A stretch of DNA of 64,000 nt, taken from contig JAJTTP010000006.1 of NCBI GenBank assembly GCA_023313575.1, positions 1,364,001 to 1,428,000 on the forward strand, read 5' to 3'. Below are positions 46,959 to 59,400 of this stretch, piece after piece. Source of the DNA: Eutypella sp. D-1 (lineage: Eukaryota; Ascomycota; Sordariomycetes; Xylariales; Diatrypaceae). The notes beneath the pieces were generated by a model that saw only the letters and a program-made list of their open reading frames with translations, was not told the DNA's origin and did not search any database. Each line of letters starts with the position of its first letter. Position 1 is the stretch's first letter. Made by a program: the position numbers and the translations under genes.

Positions 46959-48484
46959 CATGACATATTACGGAGGCAGCGGGGAACCGGAAAGACGCAC
47001 GGGAGACGGCGATGATGGGGATCTTTGCAAGGCGGAAGGGTCAAAGGCGGTCATCAATTGCGATCTTGAACCTACAAGGTAGTTATGGGAGCACATAGTT
47101 TTCCTTAGATCCCAGTCACCCCACTTGCTTTAGGGTGTTTAGGGTGTTTAGGCCGTTCGTAGTGGATTTTGTTTTGTTTTACTTCGAGACTTGTATATAT
47201 AATATGTTAGATGAGGTCGGGATCGGTGCAATTTCGGAAAGTCAGGTATGAGTTGTATCGCAACGACACACCGCTACCGGCACGTGTACATTCTTCGATA
47301 CATGCATTAACTGCAACAGACAGCGAGCACACAGTTACCACAAGTACAGGTCGGTACAGCAGGGACGTTTAAGAGGTCGCTTTAACCCTGTCCCGCCTCT
47401 GATCCTTGTGTCGCATCCAAGATCTGCCGTCAAAGTGGGTAGTAGGGGTTAAGTAGGGCAAGGGAGGCAAGCAGGCAAGGTAGCAACTTACCTACATAGT
47501 AGTAGGTGAAAAAAAAAAGGTTCAAATATGCGTATCTGCATGCCGTTTTGATAAATTCATCTGCAGGTAGGCAGGTTCCTGCGAAGTATCCGCCTAACCG
47601 GAAACAGCCTGACTAGGTAGGTTAAACTTCATGTGCCATTGTCCCGGTTGTCTGGTTTTCCTGCTACCCAGGCATGTACTTAAGTACCTAATCAAGTAGC
47701 ATTACAGAAGTGGACCTTACCTATTGTTTCTGGTAAGTACGAGCGAGGTTTATTCTAGAAGCTTAGTATGGATATCAAGTTGAACATTTTACAAACAAAC
47801 ACCTAGCACCTCTTGTTCCAAGAATATTTTACTAGATGATATCATGGATAAAATGGCGTGCATCTGATGTAAGCTAACATTTATAGCCTCGGAGTAGTCG
47901 CGGGGAGCCCCAGGGCTTTCGGAAACTTGAGGTATTTGATTGATAAGATAATCAATATGTATGTTACCTCCTATCAAATTAATTACACATGTAGGTATGC
48001 TAGAAGTCTTGGTTTTTCCTTCGCTCCTTGGCTTCATCATCTTTACCTTGCACGTGGCCTTCTTAGTAGATGATGTTGGTCCCCGACGCCCCGTCTCTTT
48101 CTCTCCCTCCCTCCCATTTGCCTGTTTACAGTCTGTAGCCCGTTCTAATACTTAATAGCTAAATCTCTTTCCTTTCCTTCTCTGCCCTTTTTTCAATAGC
48201 CAGACCACGCGATGCATTGCTCTTCTTGGGACTGTCTTCTTAGTCGATAAATTGGATTCTGGGCCCCTGCACACACCGCCTCTGTGTCTGCTCTGCAAAC
48301 GCCATCTGAATGATATCATCTGACAACATCATCCAGTTTGTCTGAGCGAATCAAGGTTTGTCCTAAGCTTGTTTGTGTAGAGAAAGCCAAACACAACTCA
48401 CCGGTCAGGGGTGGTCGATTGGGCAAACAAAAGAGAATTTACTCGGTCTTCTCTTCTTAACTCCTTTCTCCCGGGTCTTCCGAA
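46959..48484. other. Intergenic, upstream of the CDF transporter
   Basis: About 1.5 kb. It contains three TTTAGGGTG-like units at about 47,130-47,152 (telomere-like but short), ACCTAC/GTAGGT-rich stretches and a C/T-rich leader before the ATG at 48485. No supported gene. Confidence 0.45.
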
Positions 48485-49933
48485 ATGGAACCAGACCTTT
48501 CCTCTAGCATCACGATGCATCCGCATCCGTTTCAACTACATTCGCACGAGCGGCCGTACAGCCCGGCTCGCTCGTCTTCAAACACTCGGTCACCGCAGCC
48601 CCAGCGCCCTCACTCCTCTCGCGTCTCACTCCATCATGACCACGGCGATCATCACGGCACTAGTACCGCCGTCGAGGCCCTGAATGATGATGCTGAGCAG
48701 CAGCCCGTGTCACGTCACATTACCCAGAATGCAGACGCCGGCGCCGACGTTGAGTCGCAGGCACGCGGCCTCCGCGACAGGAACGACCCCTTCGGCCTGA
48801 AGGACCTTATCAAGACGAAGGAAGAACTCAAGGAAATCAAGGCCAACACCTCCCGTAAGAGGGATAGCCTATCAACCAGCAATAGCGGCAACAGTAGCGG
48901 CGGCGTGGCCGGGAAGCCGCAGGGCAAGGCCAAGGACATCCATAACTTCTACTGCTCCCAGAACGAGACCATCGAGCGCATGCTCAAGAGTGTCGAGGAG
49001 CACCGAGCCGCTGCCGCCCATGAGCAGGGTAAGGAGCAGCTGAAGTTCCGCATCGCCGTGTGGGGCTCATTTGCCGCCAACATCGTGCTCTCCATCCTGC
49101 AGATGTATGGCGCTATCTCTTCGGGCTCCCTATCGCTCTTCACCACGATGGCCGACTCCATCTTTGACCCGCTCAGCAACCTGATGCTCATCATGGCGAA
49201 CCGGGCCGTGAAGCGCGTCGACACAAGCCGGTTTCCGTCGGGCAAGGCCCGCCTCGAAACCGCGGGCAACATCTCCTTCTCCTTTCTCATGACTTCGGTC
49301 TCGCTCATCCTCATCTGCTTCTCAATCGAGGAGCTCGCGACGCGGTCGTCGGCGGATCTTAATAAGTTCCACCTTCCGTCCGTGATCGCGGTGGCGGTCG
49401 CGTTCGGCACGAAGCTCGCCCTCTGCTTCTACTGCTATGGTATCAAGGATAACTACAGCCAGGTGGATATCCTGTGGCAGGACCATCGCAACGACCTGCT
49501 GATCAACGGGTTCGGCGTGCTGACATCGGTGGGCGGGTCGAAGCTGGTCTGGTGGCTGGATGCGGCGGGGGCCATCGTGCTGTCGCTGCTCATCAGCGGC
49601 ATCTGGCTGCGGACGGCCTTCCAGGAGTTCATGCTGCTGGTCGGGGTGGTGGCGAGCGTGGAGACGCAGCAGCTCATCACCTACGTCTGCCTGACGCACT
49701 CGCCCGAGGCCATCCGCGGCATCGACACCGTGCGCGTCTACCACTCGGGCCCGCGCCTCATCGCCGAGGTCGACGTCGTCATGGACCCCGAAGCCTCCCT
49801 ACGCGAGACCCACGACATCGCCGAGGAGCTCCAGTTCAAGCTAGAGAATCTCCCCGATATCGAGCGCGCCTACGTCCACGTCGACTACGAGACCGAGCAC
49901 AAGCCCGAGCACTTCTACAAGAAGGATATCTGA
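48485..49933 (+). CDS. Cation diffusion facilitator (CDF), probable Mn2+ type
   Basis: Intronless, 482 residues. A long cytosolic N-terminus includes a His-rich run (HHDHGDHHG, 50-58). Six membrane segments lie at about 191-211, 214-238, 262-281, 298-319, 336-350 and 357-375. The metal-site motifs are DSIFD (Asp224/Asp228) in TM2 and DHRND (Asp333/Asp337) in TM5. DxxxD in both helices is the pattern of Mn-type CDFs such as plant MTP8-11, whereas Zn-type members use HxxxD. The C-terminal cytosolic ferredoxin-like domain follows (HSPEAIRGIDTVRVYHSGPRLIAEVDV...VHVDYE). These proteins are H+-coupled exporters of divalent metal from cytosol to Golgi, vacuole or outside. The start is preceded by a typical C/T-rich leader. 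Confidence 0.93.
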   Translation: MEPDLSSSITMHPHPFQLHSHERPYSPARSSSNTRSPQPQRPHSSRVSLHHDHGDHHGTSTAVEALNDDAEQQPVSRHITQNADAGADVESQARGLRDRNDPFGLKDLIKTKEELKEIKANTSRKRDSLSTSNSGNSSGGVAGKPQGKAKDIHNFYCSQNETIERMLKSVEEHRAAAAHEQGKEQLKFRIAVWGSFAANIVLSILQMYGAISSGSLSLFTTMADSIFDPLSNLMLIMANRAVKRVDTSRFPSGKARLETAGNISFSFLMTSVSLILICFSIEELATRSSADLNKFHLPSVIAVAVAFGTKLALCFYCYGIKDNYSQVDILWQDHRNDLLINGFGVLTSVGGSKLVWWLDAAGAIVLSLLISGIWLRTAFQEFMLLVGVVASVETQQLITYVCLTHSPEAIRGIDTVRVYHSGPRLIAEVDVVMDPEASLRETHDIAEELQFKLENLPDIERAYVHVDYETEHKPEHFYKKDI

Positions 49934-52900
49934 GGGGAGGGAGAGAGGTGGGTGAAGCAATACTGAAATCAGCGTCGTTCTGACTTCGTGATCGCGGAGG
50001 GGAGGGGTAGGAGGGCCGTGAAACGTGAGCTGAAACAGAACCGCGCAAGAGTTAGATTTAAGGTTGGGGCCGGAGTCGGGATTCGAGGCGGGTGGATCAT
50101 GATCACGGCATAACGTTGGGGTGGCACTTAGTACCCGTACGTGGTTTCGCATATCACGAGCAACGCCATCAGAATGATTAGTCATGTATCACAAACCTTT
50201 TTACAGGTTAGGTATTTCACATGAGGTTATACACGGGTCGTCACTAACACGCCCCCTCCACCCCCTTTCCCTCGCACTACCTCACTCCCCCTTTTAAGTT
50301 TTCCCGTTCTTTTAAAGGAAACGAACCAGAAAAGAGAGACAGGGGTTTATTTCCAGAAATAGGACGAAATAAATTCATGCCGTAGCCGACATGAAATGAA
50401 ATTTCTTCTTCTCAACGTGAGCTTCGGGCAGCACGGCAGTCCAGACGCGCGAATCCCTGACCATATAAATTTGTAAACAAAATCCGGTTTTCAGCGAAGT
50501 ATAATTGGTCTGCTTAATTTTGAGAGGGGCGGAAGGGCATAATTAATTTTCTTTTCCTTTTGTAGGGGGGTTTTATTGGGCCGAACTCCTACGAGTGGAA
50601 CATATCAGAGCAAACCAGGACTCGCCCCCCCCCCCCCTCCTCCCCAGATACTGCTCATTTTTTCTATGGGCCGACTTAGTGATACGAATCATGCCGAGGA
50701 GAGATTAGGGATGGGGGAAGGGGGGATGGATCTCTTCGGCCTCTCTAATGTTGAGTCGGCGTCGACTCGGTATACCAGTGCCGGAACCGTTGAATCGAAA
50801 AGGGCATATTGGAAGTCTAGAGTAGGATGTCTGGGCACTAATTAGGTAGTTATCTAGACCATGACTACGAAGGGGGGCAGTAGTCTTACTGTCTTGCCTA
50901 TATACCGTGCCCAATGAAGAGTTCAATGAAGAGTTTGACCCGTCCGGGTAGGCTAATCATCATCTTCTTGCTGGCCCTCGATGGATAGAGAGGGGAGAGG
51001 GCATGAGGAAAGGAGGGGGCTGTTGAAAGGTGGGTGCTATGCCATGCTATGCCATGCCATGCCATGTCATGCTAGATTGATACTGATCGGTGCCGCGGAC
51101 CGGAAGGTTAAGTTGGTTGGGCATGCCGTCGTGCCCAAGCATGCGATGAGATGCGTTGCGTTGCGTGTTGCGCTCGAGAGAGGACGAGCGAGGCCCCGCC
51201 CCCACCAGGATCCAGCACCACCAACACCTCGATAAACGCGAACGCGGCAGAGATTGTGTATATCGAAGTCCCCATTATACCCCACGTCGCAACGCAGATC
51301 GGGAGTTCGACGTCTATCTCTTATTAGTCAAGGACGACTTCGAATGGCTGACTCGGAATAAGAGGACGAGGAGTGAGTGAGAAGATGAGTAGAGAAGAAG
51401 AGAAGAGGAGAGAAAGAAGTCGGGCCCGTTGTGTTGAGATACCAACCAACATTACCTCCCCTCACCTTCTCCACTTTATGTATGCATGCAGGTCTACAAG
51501 ACGAAAATGTCTTTTTTCCTATTCGTATACATATATGTCGTGTACTGACAGTAGAAATAGATAGAGGACAAATATTTATAAAGAAATCTCATATTCATTC
51601 GAGATTAGAGTAATTAACGTCTGACTGCTAAGTATGACTGCATATGAAGCTACATAAGCATGTCTGCTGCATGTCGTCTAAGTTTGGTGGGTGGTGGTGG
51701 CATGTGGGGTTGCAATGAGAACAAGCCACTTACACTATACATCCATGAATAGCTCTACCTAACGGTTGAGTAGTAGCAGCAGCGTAGCGTAGCATCGATA
51801 GATATCCATGGATAAGTAGGTATACTGAGGACGTAGTATAGCGATAGCATATCTCCCATTTCAACCACATCCGCCTCACTTGTTGCCGAACTTGGATGCA
51901 CTCGTTCTCAACCCCAGCTGGTTGGTTGGTGTAGTAGCTGGCCTGTGGAGGTCCGGAGCTACCCAGAAGTAAAATATGGGCTAACTAATCCATGGGTGGA
52001 CCTCTGGATGCCCCAGTGCCCCCCGATTCGATTCGATTTGATCGCGTCTATCCAGCTCTTCGTATAACCTGGTATAGGAAGTATCCGTAGCTACCCAACA
52101 TGTACGAATACCTGCCCTAAGCACAGATATGTGCCTAGGGATGCGCATGCATGCGAGCATGGACGGTATTACTTACACATCGCTTACCCCTCTATTTTCT
52201 AGAAATTTACTGCCTAGTCGTGGTTGTATGCTTAACTTTTCCCCTTTTCCCATCTTTCTCTCTCTCTTTCTTGAAAACAAAAGTCGGTTTTCCTCTTTTT
52301 ACAAGCTAACAAAACACCAGGGGTTATACCTAAGTATATTAGATAGTACTTGAATTTGCAGACCGCCATATGTCGTAGTATCGCCTCAGATGAGCAAACC
52401 CAATTAGGGCCTTTATCTCAAGTAATTAGCTGCATATACACGGACACATACAGCTAGGCTCATAGACTCTTAAGGCCTAGAAACATGCGATCTGCAAGCT
52501 CTCGAGATCTACGTGACGATGCAGGCTTGGCAGCGTCTTAATTCCTCAAAGTGGGTTTAGCGGGGGTGTTGTCCGGGTCGGGTGGGGTTTTTTTAAGCGG
52601 GTTGGCGGGGGTTGGCGAGTGGGCCGCGGGGCTGGCGGCATATCAGAAGTGCTCAAGTGAGGTTCGAATAGACTGATAGATGATAAGACTCTTAACCATA
52701 TCCATGAATAGCATGATCCCGGCCCAACGCCAACTTAATTCACACCTTTCGCGTCTCGTCGTCCTCCACATTCACAAGCTTGCCTATCTGTCCGTCTGCC
52801 TGTTTACCCACCGCTCGTCTGAACATGCCCTTGACCCCTCGACAAGGCCTAGAACCCAAAAAAAAGATGATGAGGGGGAGGGGTGGCACGGAGGCAAGGA

Positions 52901-53932
52901 AAGAGACAGAGATCAGATCTGGTTGTCTGGATCTCTCTCTCTCTCTCTCTCCCTATCATCTATCATGTATCAGTTGAGGCCCACACTGGGCGGCAGGGAA
53001 GTAATGGAGAAGTTAAAAATGCTGAAAATTTTTCTCATGCTGCAAGCGGCGGTATTGTGGGTTTATCAGGAGAGGTTGACAACAAATAAACAACACGCAT
53101 ATAGAAGATAAGAGTATGCACGGGCTGTGTTGTATTATATGACCGGTTGTCGTTGAATACCAATGTTAGTAAAAGAAGATGACTAGGTCTGGATGCTTCT
53201 TCTTCCCTTTCGCCTCTCCCGCTTGCCTGCTTGTCCGCCAACCGCGTCTAAGTATGAAGGAAAGAGGGGGAAAGATGAGATGAAAAAAAAAAAAACCATT
53301 ATCAGGATCGCGTAAGAACAAAACCCACATCATCACTTTATTGCTGCTGCCCAGTTTGTTGGTTTGGGCAGCCTCCTCGCCTCCTTTTCTGCAGCATGGG
53401 TAAGCAAGGCCGCGTACTATGTGAGGTTTTAGTTACTTAGATCTGCTAAGGTACATATGTATGTAGCTGCTAGACATCTGGCAAAGCAGTGGCCAATAAG
53501 TGCATGTAGTTGATGCAGGTAGATATCTAAGGCTTGTTCTAAAAGTGGGTAAGACCTTCCAGGTTGGTTAAACGTTAGTTGACTAGAACCTCCTCAGGTT
53601 CATACAAGGTGATATTCGTATATACATATAGGTATGCTAGGTAGGTACCTGGTAACCTTCCCGGTATCCATGTACGTACCTTGAATCCCGAGATCTTTTT
53701 GAAGAATTTAAAAACTTCAACAAACTCCCTTTCATCATTTTCCCACCTACTCGCTCGATTTCACGTCTTGTTCTTCCTCCTCCTACTCATCTCATTCTCT
53801 CATCCTCTCACCCTCTCATCTTTTCACATACTCGCTTAATACCGTTTTATCTTGCCCTCCATACCTCCCTAGTTTTAATATCTCCATCATAATCCTACTA
53901 GACTTTTCCGCACATTCCCGTCTCGCGCAGAA
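49934..53932. other. 4-kb gene-free region between CDF and glycogenin
   Basis: No supported gene on either strand. It has simple-sequence tracts: poly-C/CCT near 50,612-50,645, pentamers GCTAT/GCCAT at 51,034-51,073, a (CT)n run near 52,925-52,951 and poly-A near 53,284-53,295. From about 53,740 to 53,932 a C/T-rich stretch ends in CGCAG just before the glycogenin ATG and looks like a long 5' leader, possibly with an intron. Confidence 0.5.
51034..51073 (+). repeat. Pentanucleotide tandem repeat (GCYAT)n
   Basis: About eight consecutive 5-bp units alternating GCTAT and GCCAT, with one GTCAT. Confidence 0.85.
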
Positions 53933-56454
53933 ATGGCTGCGCAAGGTGGAGGACAAGCCGGGGATGCGTATGCTACGGTTCGTCACCCAACTTCTCGTCT
54001 CTCTTACTTATTATTCTTAAAGAGATAGATAGACCTAGACCATTTGACTGACTAACTGGTTATTGATAGCTCCTCCTAAGCGACACTTACCTACCTGGTG
54101 CCCTTGTACTGGCCCATTCCCTCCGCGATGCGGGCACCACCAAGAAACTCGTGGTCTTGGTAACTGAAGACACCGTTTCCAACGGCGTCATAACCCAACT
54201 CAGGGTAAGTTAACCAACTACCTGGGTAGAAAAGAAATTTACAGAAATGCTTCGTTGGTTACTGGATGCTGCATGCTAAATCTAGACTGGCTGGCTGACA
54301 TATCTGTTGCTCGAATATCTATAGGCCGTATACGATGAGGTCATCCCCGTTCCCCGCATCCGGAATTCTCAACCCGCCAACCTGCAGCTCATGAACCGTA
54401 CCGACCTACACTCCGCTTTCACCAAGATCAACCTGTGGAAATTGACCCAATTTCGCTTTATTGTCTACATTGACGCTGATGTCGTCGCTTATCGCGCTCC
54501 CGACGAGCTCTTCAACATCGAGCATCCTTTCTCCGCTGCTCCCGATATTGGATGGCCCGATCTATTCAACACCGGTGTCATGGCCCTGAAACCCAACATG
54601 GGCGATTTCTATGCTATGTCCGCTATGGCGGAGAGAGGCATCTCCTTCGACGGTGCTGATCAGGGTCTGATCAACATGCATTTCCGGAATACCTACAACC
54701 GCATCAGCTTTACTTACAACGTCACCCCCTCCGCCCACTACCAGTACCTCCCCGCCCAACGCCACTTCCAGTCTAGTATCAACATGGTACACTTCATCGG
54801 CCCGGACAAGCCTTGGTTCCAGGGAAGAGACGCCCACGCCGGCAACTCACCCTACAATGAGATGGTCGGCAAGTGGTGGTCAGTCTACGACCGCCATTAT
54901 AGAGGATCTGTAAGTCCAGTCCACTCCTGATGTTCCTTTGCTGTTTCGCTGAATTCCGGCTTACCTATGACTAGTCAACTATGGATATGAAATCTCTTGA
55001 TGCCTTTTCAACCTGGGACGCCCAAAGGTATGATTACCCTCTCCTGGCCATAACTATAGTGGCGAGAATACGGACTAACCCTAGATAGACATCCACCTCC
55101 CGCCTACTCGAAGCCGGAAGCTGGAAACTTCTCTGGCGGAAAGTATGAGATGTCTAAAGACACTTCTCCCTTCGTCGCTCATTACGCTAGCCCCTCGACG
55201 AACATGTGGTACGATGTTCCCAAGCAACGTCTGGCTGCTCCCTATGAGAAGCCACCGCCCATCTTCCCCTGGGAGAAGAACCAGGAACAGCCCTCTCGGA
55301 TATTCCCTGAAGACCACATTTCGGAGCAAAAAATGGATCTTGCTCCCCTGAGCATACCGCCTAGTGATTCCGAGGTTTCGGCTGATGAAGGACGGGACAT
55401 GACGTCTGGCACCTCTACTTTTGAGGATTCGTCTGAGGCTGAGACTGACATTCCGGGCACACCCAACTCGATCCAGAGGAGCGACGCCGCCACCCCCACC
55501 ACCCCCACCATCCGTGTCACAACCTCGGACCCATGGACCTTCTATATGCACGCAAATGCCTGGGACGACATCCCGGAGATTGAGCGCTACGTTGGTTCCA
55601 TGCAAAAGCACCGCCGCGCCCGGAGTCTTAAAGCCACTGGACCCATCCCGGTACCGGGCCGTGATCATGCCGAGCACCCGGAAGAGGGCGAGGAGGGGAG
55701 GCGGCGGGTTGCGCGGCTGACCGACTTCCCCAGCAGTGATGAGCGGCCCAGCCTACCCGTGACCCCGGCGCCTGTCCATCGACCCCAGCCCGTGAGCGAC
55801 GGTAACACTGCCGCCGCCGCCGAGGACCCCCAGCTGCTGCCGGCCGCAGAGGGCGTGCCGGAGCAGACCCAATGGGTATGTTCGCACGGCAGACGATGGA
55901 ACCCCGCGGACTGTCTCTGCGACCTAGCTAACGACATGTCTGATGTGCTGCGCTCCGACAAGAACCCCGAGGAGCAGCTAGCCAAGCTAACGCAGCAGCA
56001 CGCGGAGCTTCTGCGAAGGCTGAGTAGATTCCACGGTGGTGCCAGCCAAGAAGGTGGCCACCACCTGCGTGACAGCTCTGACCTGCCGCACCGGGACCTG
56101 CCCTTCGGCTCCGAGGACCTGGTCTCACCTACCTACGTCAAGCCCAAACCCGTGGTGCCCACGCCTAGCGGCGTCGCGGCCCAGAACATCGTGAGCCCAC
56201 GCCCTATGAGAGGAGTCACCGGCTCAGGTGCGGTGGGCACCATCCTCTCCTCGAATCCGGACCCGGACTTCGCTTCTTACTCTGACGCCGATGCTGATTC
56301 GGAGTCGGACCCGGACCCGGAAACGACGCCCCTAGCAATGCCACCAAGGCCGGCGGGTGTGACGGAGAAAGAGGATACCTCGTCCGTCCGTTTCACGTCT
56401 CCGGGCCCCGCTCTCAAGAGGGGCGAGATCGTCCCGACCGAGGAGGCGAATTGA
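53933..56454 (+). CDS. gnn: Glycogenin (self-glucosylating GT8 glycosyltransferase)
   Basis: Five exons: 53933-53977, 54070-54204, 54325-54909, 54975-55027 and 55089-56454, giving 727 residues. The N-terminal GT8 fold shows YATLLLSDTYLPGALVLAHSL, FTKINLWKLTQF and the metal-binding DxD in YIDADVV (Asp110, Asp112). WPDLFNTGVM, DGADQGLIN and HFIGPDKPW complete the GT8 signature. The AHYQYLPA motif puts two tyrosines at 199 and 201, the position of the self-glucosylated Tyr pair known in Neurospora glycogenin. A FPWE...PSRIFPE block follows the catalytic domain. The long tail is acidic and Ser/Pro-rich. Near 537-550 it has CSHGRRWNPADCLCDLA, probably the glycogen-synthase-binding region. It primes glycogen synthesis in the cytosol. 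Confidence 0.95.
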
Positions 56455-59400
56455 AGTTGAACTGGCGCTCAATACCAGCGCATTGGTTATAACTGTCATT
56501 GGGTATACTGGCATGATCGGCGAATTGACGATCAAACAGTGAATGGGAAAATGGATGGGTGAGTGGATAGGAGTATTGGGTACATATGGGCAGGATGAGA
56601 TCACATCATGATAATGAGGGAAGATGGACGAACTGAACACTGTTTTGGAGACCCTGGAGGTTGGTGGAAGAAGAGGAGGAGGTCCCACGGGCCACTCGCA
56701 ACCTTCTGGAACCAATCCGGACTTCGAACCCACCCTTACATACATGCACATCTTTTTTTCTTTCGTTTTTCTTCCTTTTATTTTTACACCTCATACATAC
56801 AGCAAGCAGCGAGCGAGCAACGCCGGCGTGTCTATATCCTACCTACCTACTTCAAAAGCATAACCTGGATTTTATTTATTTTTTATCCGTCCTTATATAT
56901 AAAGTGGTCTTTCCCGCATATACCAAAGCGAGCGCGCCCGGCTTTTTACATACATATACACGTACATACCACTCTACGTTTTTGATCTTTTCATGCCATG
57001 GCAGAACATACCTACCTATATAAATCATAGCATTGGACGGGGATGCCTCTCCCACACCCCACCGGCCTCCACCAAATTTTCTTTTGTCCCGCGAAAAGCC
57101 TTTTGTCTTTGGTCTTTCCTTCGTCTAGCAGTTTGAGGGGCGGGAGAGAACGGACAGGGAATGGCTAGATCCCGAATCTGATGAAGTAGTATGATACGTG
57201 GTATCTGGTCTTCGGTCAAAATTAGTTTAGTAGTAGGTAGTGAAGTGGGTAGTGTAGTGAGTTTGTTGGTATACACGCCCAAGTACATACAATACAAACC
57301 ACGCAAAAAATAAAAAGGACTGGGAAATTTGAGGGCAGGTCGCAATGTGCATGTCGTCTTAATGATCACGGAAGCCGATACAATATCTTGTAGACGTGCT
57401 GGTATATACACGCATATTCTTCCATGCGCTCTCCTCTCCCTATATATATAGTAATCTGGCGGTATCCCATGCATATATATATATATATTATGTCTTCCTG
57501 GACCAGCTGGCCTGTGCTAACCGAGAAGCAGCACTTATATAAAAATAAGTTAGGAGTAGGCCCGTCATTAAACTCACCCGTTGCCGTACGCTCGGTCGCT
57601 GCTTGCCTCAGACGTCTAGACTGGTTGAGCCTCTGTTTCTGATCTAACATGGGGAGGGATGTAACATACCAGAGTCTATCCAAGGAGTTTCTCGCGTTGC
57701 GTGATGGATATCACGAGGAGAAGCGAGGAAGGGCAAGGCCAGGACCGGGTACCTCTGTAGACTGGTTGAGGCATGCCAATCCCGTCACTTGGAAGCAGAA
57801 GACACGAGGGCATATCACGCGATGTGCTATTGCATCTTAAGTGATGTGGTCTTTGAGTCTAAGACTATATACTAGCAAAGGGGGGAAGGTGATTCTTATT
57901 ACATGAAGGCGGGATATAGCAGTTTACTAGATATGTGAATATGAGGTGGTCTCCCAGTACGATATCACACATTTGCCGTGGTGTAGGCTCGGTCGTCCCT
58001 TCAAGGCGGCGTGTCCCTCAGATAACCCCTATTCCGAGCTATAACAAGATGAACGACCCCCGGTGATCTACTCCAATCTATGTCATGACAGCTCGAGGCG
58101 ACGTCAACTACTGAATCCAGGCTTACTTTACTGTCCATGGGCGTCTGTACGATCCAAGGTCCCAAGACCCCATACGTTGAAGGACGCTTCCAGGAGCCAT
58201 TCAACGTGGCCTTGGGAGAGGGGTGTCATGACAGCACAAGAATCCACGTACATCAAGCTCAAGTCCTTGAACATCATTATCATATGAGTCTTTGAGTCTT
58301 CAAACATGATTCCCTAGTCCAACTATCCTTAAGGGACCACCACGTCTAGCGACGCACAGTTCCCTCTCGCTTTACCCCTGTGAACTCGTGACACTAATGC
58401 TCTCAGTCAAGAGCACCAACCCCTCCAAGATTGATGTCTGGTGTATCTTGGCCATATCGGGAGTGGAACAAGTATTATTCAAGCGAAGAAAGCCTCGTTG
58501 TGGAGAGGAGGCACCCTGACAGATATCTTAGTTGATGCTTAGCAGATAACTATATTGGGTCATCAGGAAGTCTTGCCTCTACTTAGCGGGTACTCTGCGT
58601 GGTATCGTGTGTGTGTAACGGCGCTTGTCATTTCCGTGCATTAGACAGTCACGCTACACAGTCGTATTGGTGATCGGATTACTGTTGCTGACATGAGCTC
58701 GCCCCTCCGCTATTGTGCGACGGACCGCTAGACAGACGGTGCGACGACATAGCTTGAGAGACGACGGGGACACAAGCATCCCATCCTCTTTTGGACCGGA
58801 CTATCTTTGTGCGTAGAGCGCGGTCGTCGCGCCACAGAAAATCTGCCTATCTACTTCGGTAGACGCAGGGCTGACAGGCATGCGACTCCGTGAGGCTACT
58901 AACTAGCCTAAACGGCCATCCTATCCACAGCGGAGGCGATTCCGCAGAAGAACCAATACGTGGTGGTGTATAGGGATGAAGCTATATAGGATGGTCCCTT
59001 CTGGTATAACGCTTCTAGACTGCTTACAGGGGGTTTGATGAGCGACTGCGGGAGAGAGGAGGTCTCTGGGGCAATGCACCAGGGCCTTCCTAATGGAGAG
59101 TGAGCCGGCGTGAGACTTCTCCCGACCTTATTCAAACCCCCCGGCCGTCGAGATCAAAGGTCAACGAGGCTTTGGATAGGTACGGGGCTCTTCTGACGCA
59201 TGATTGGAGGTTTGCGGATGGCAAGTTGCAGCTGCCCACGTGTAATAACTAATTGCTTCCCGGGAGACAAGGGTTGGGGTTTTGGGGGGTGGGGGGACAG
59301 AAAAGGGAAAGGGGTTCGCGCTTCGTATGTCTATCATTTGTATGTGCCTGAGAGCTTTTCTTGTCCTGCTCGATAAGCGCTGCCGGGCTGACCATCTCCA

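Noticed and set aside
49474..49983. 169-codon frame in the CDF gene
   Set aside because: Arg/His/Gly-rich shadow in a second frame of a GC-rich coding region.
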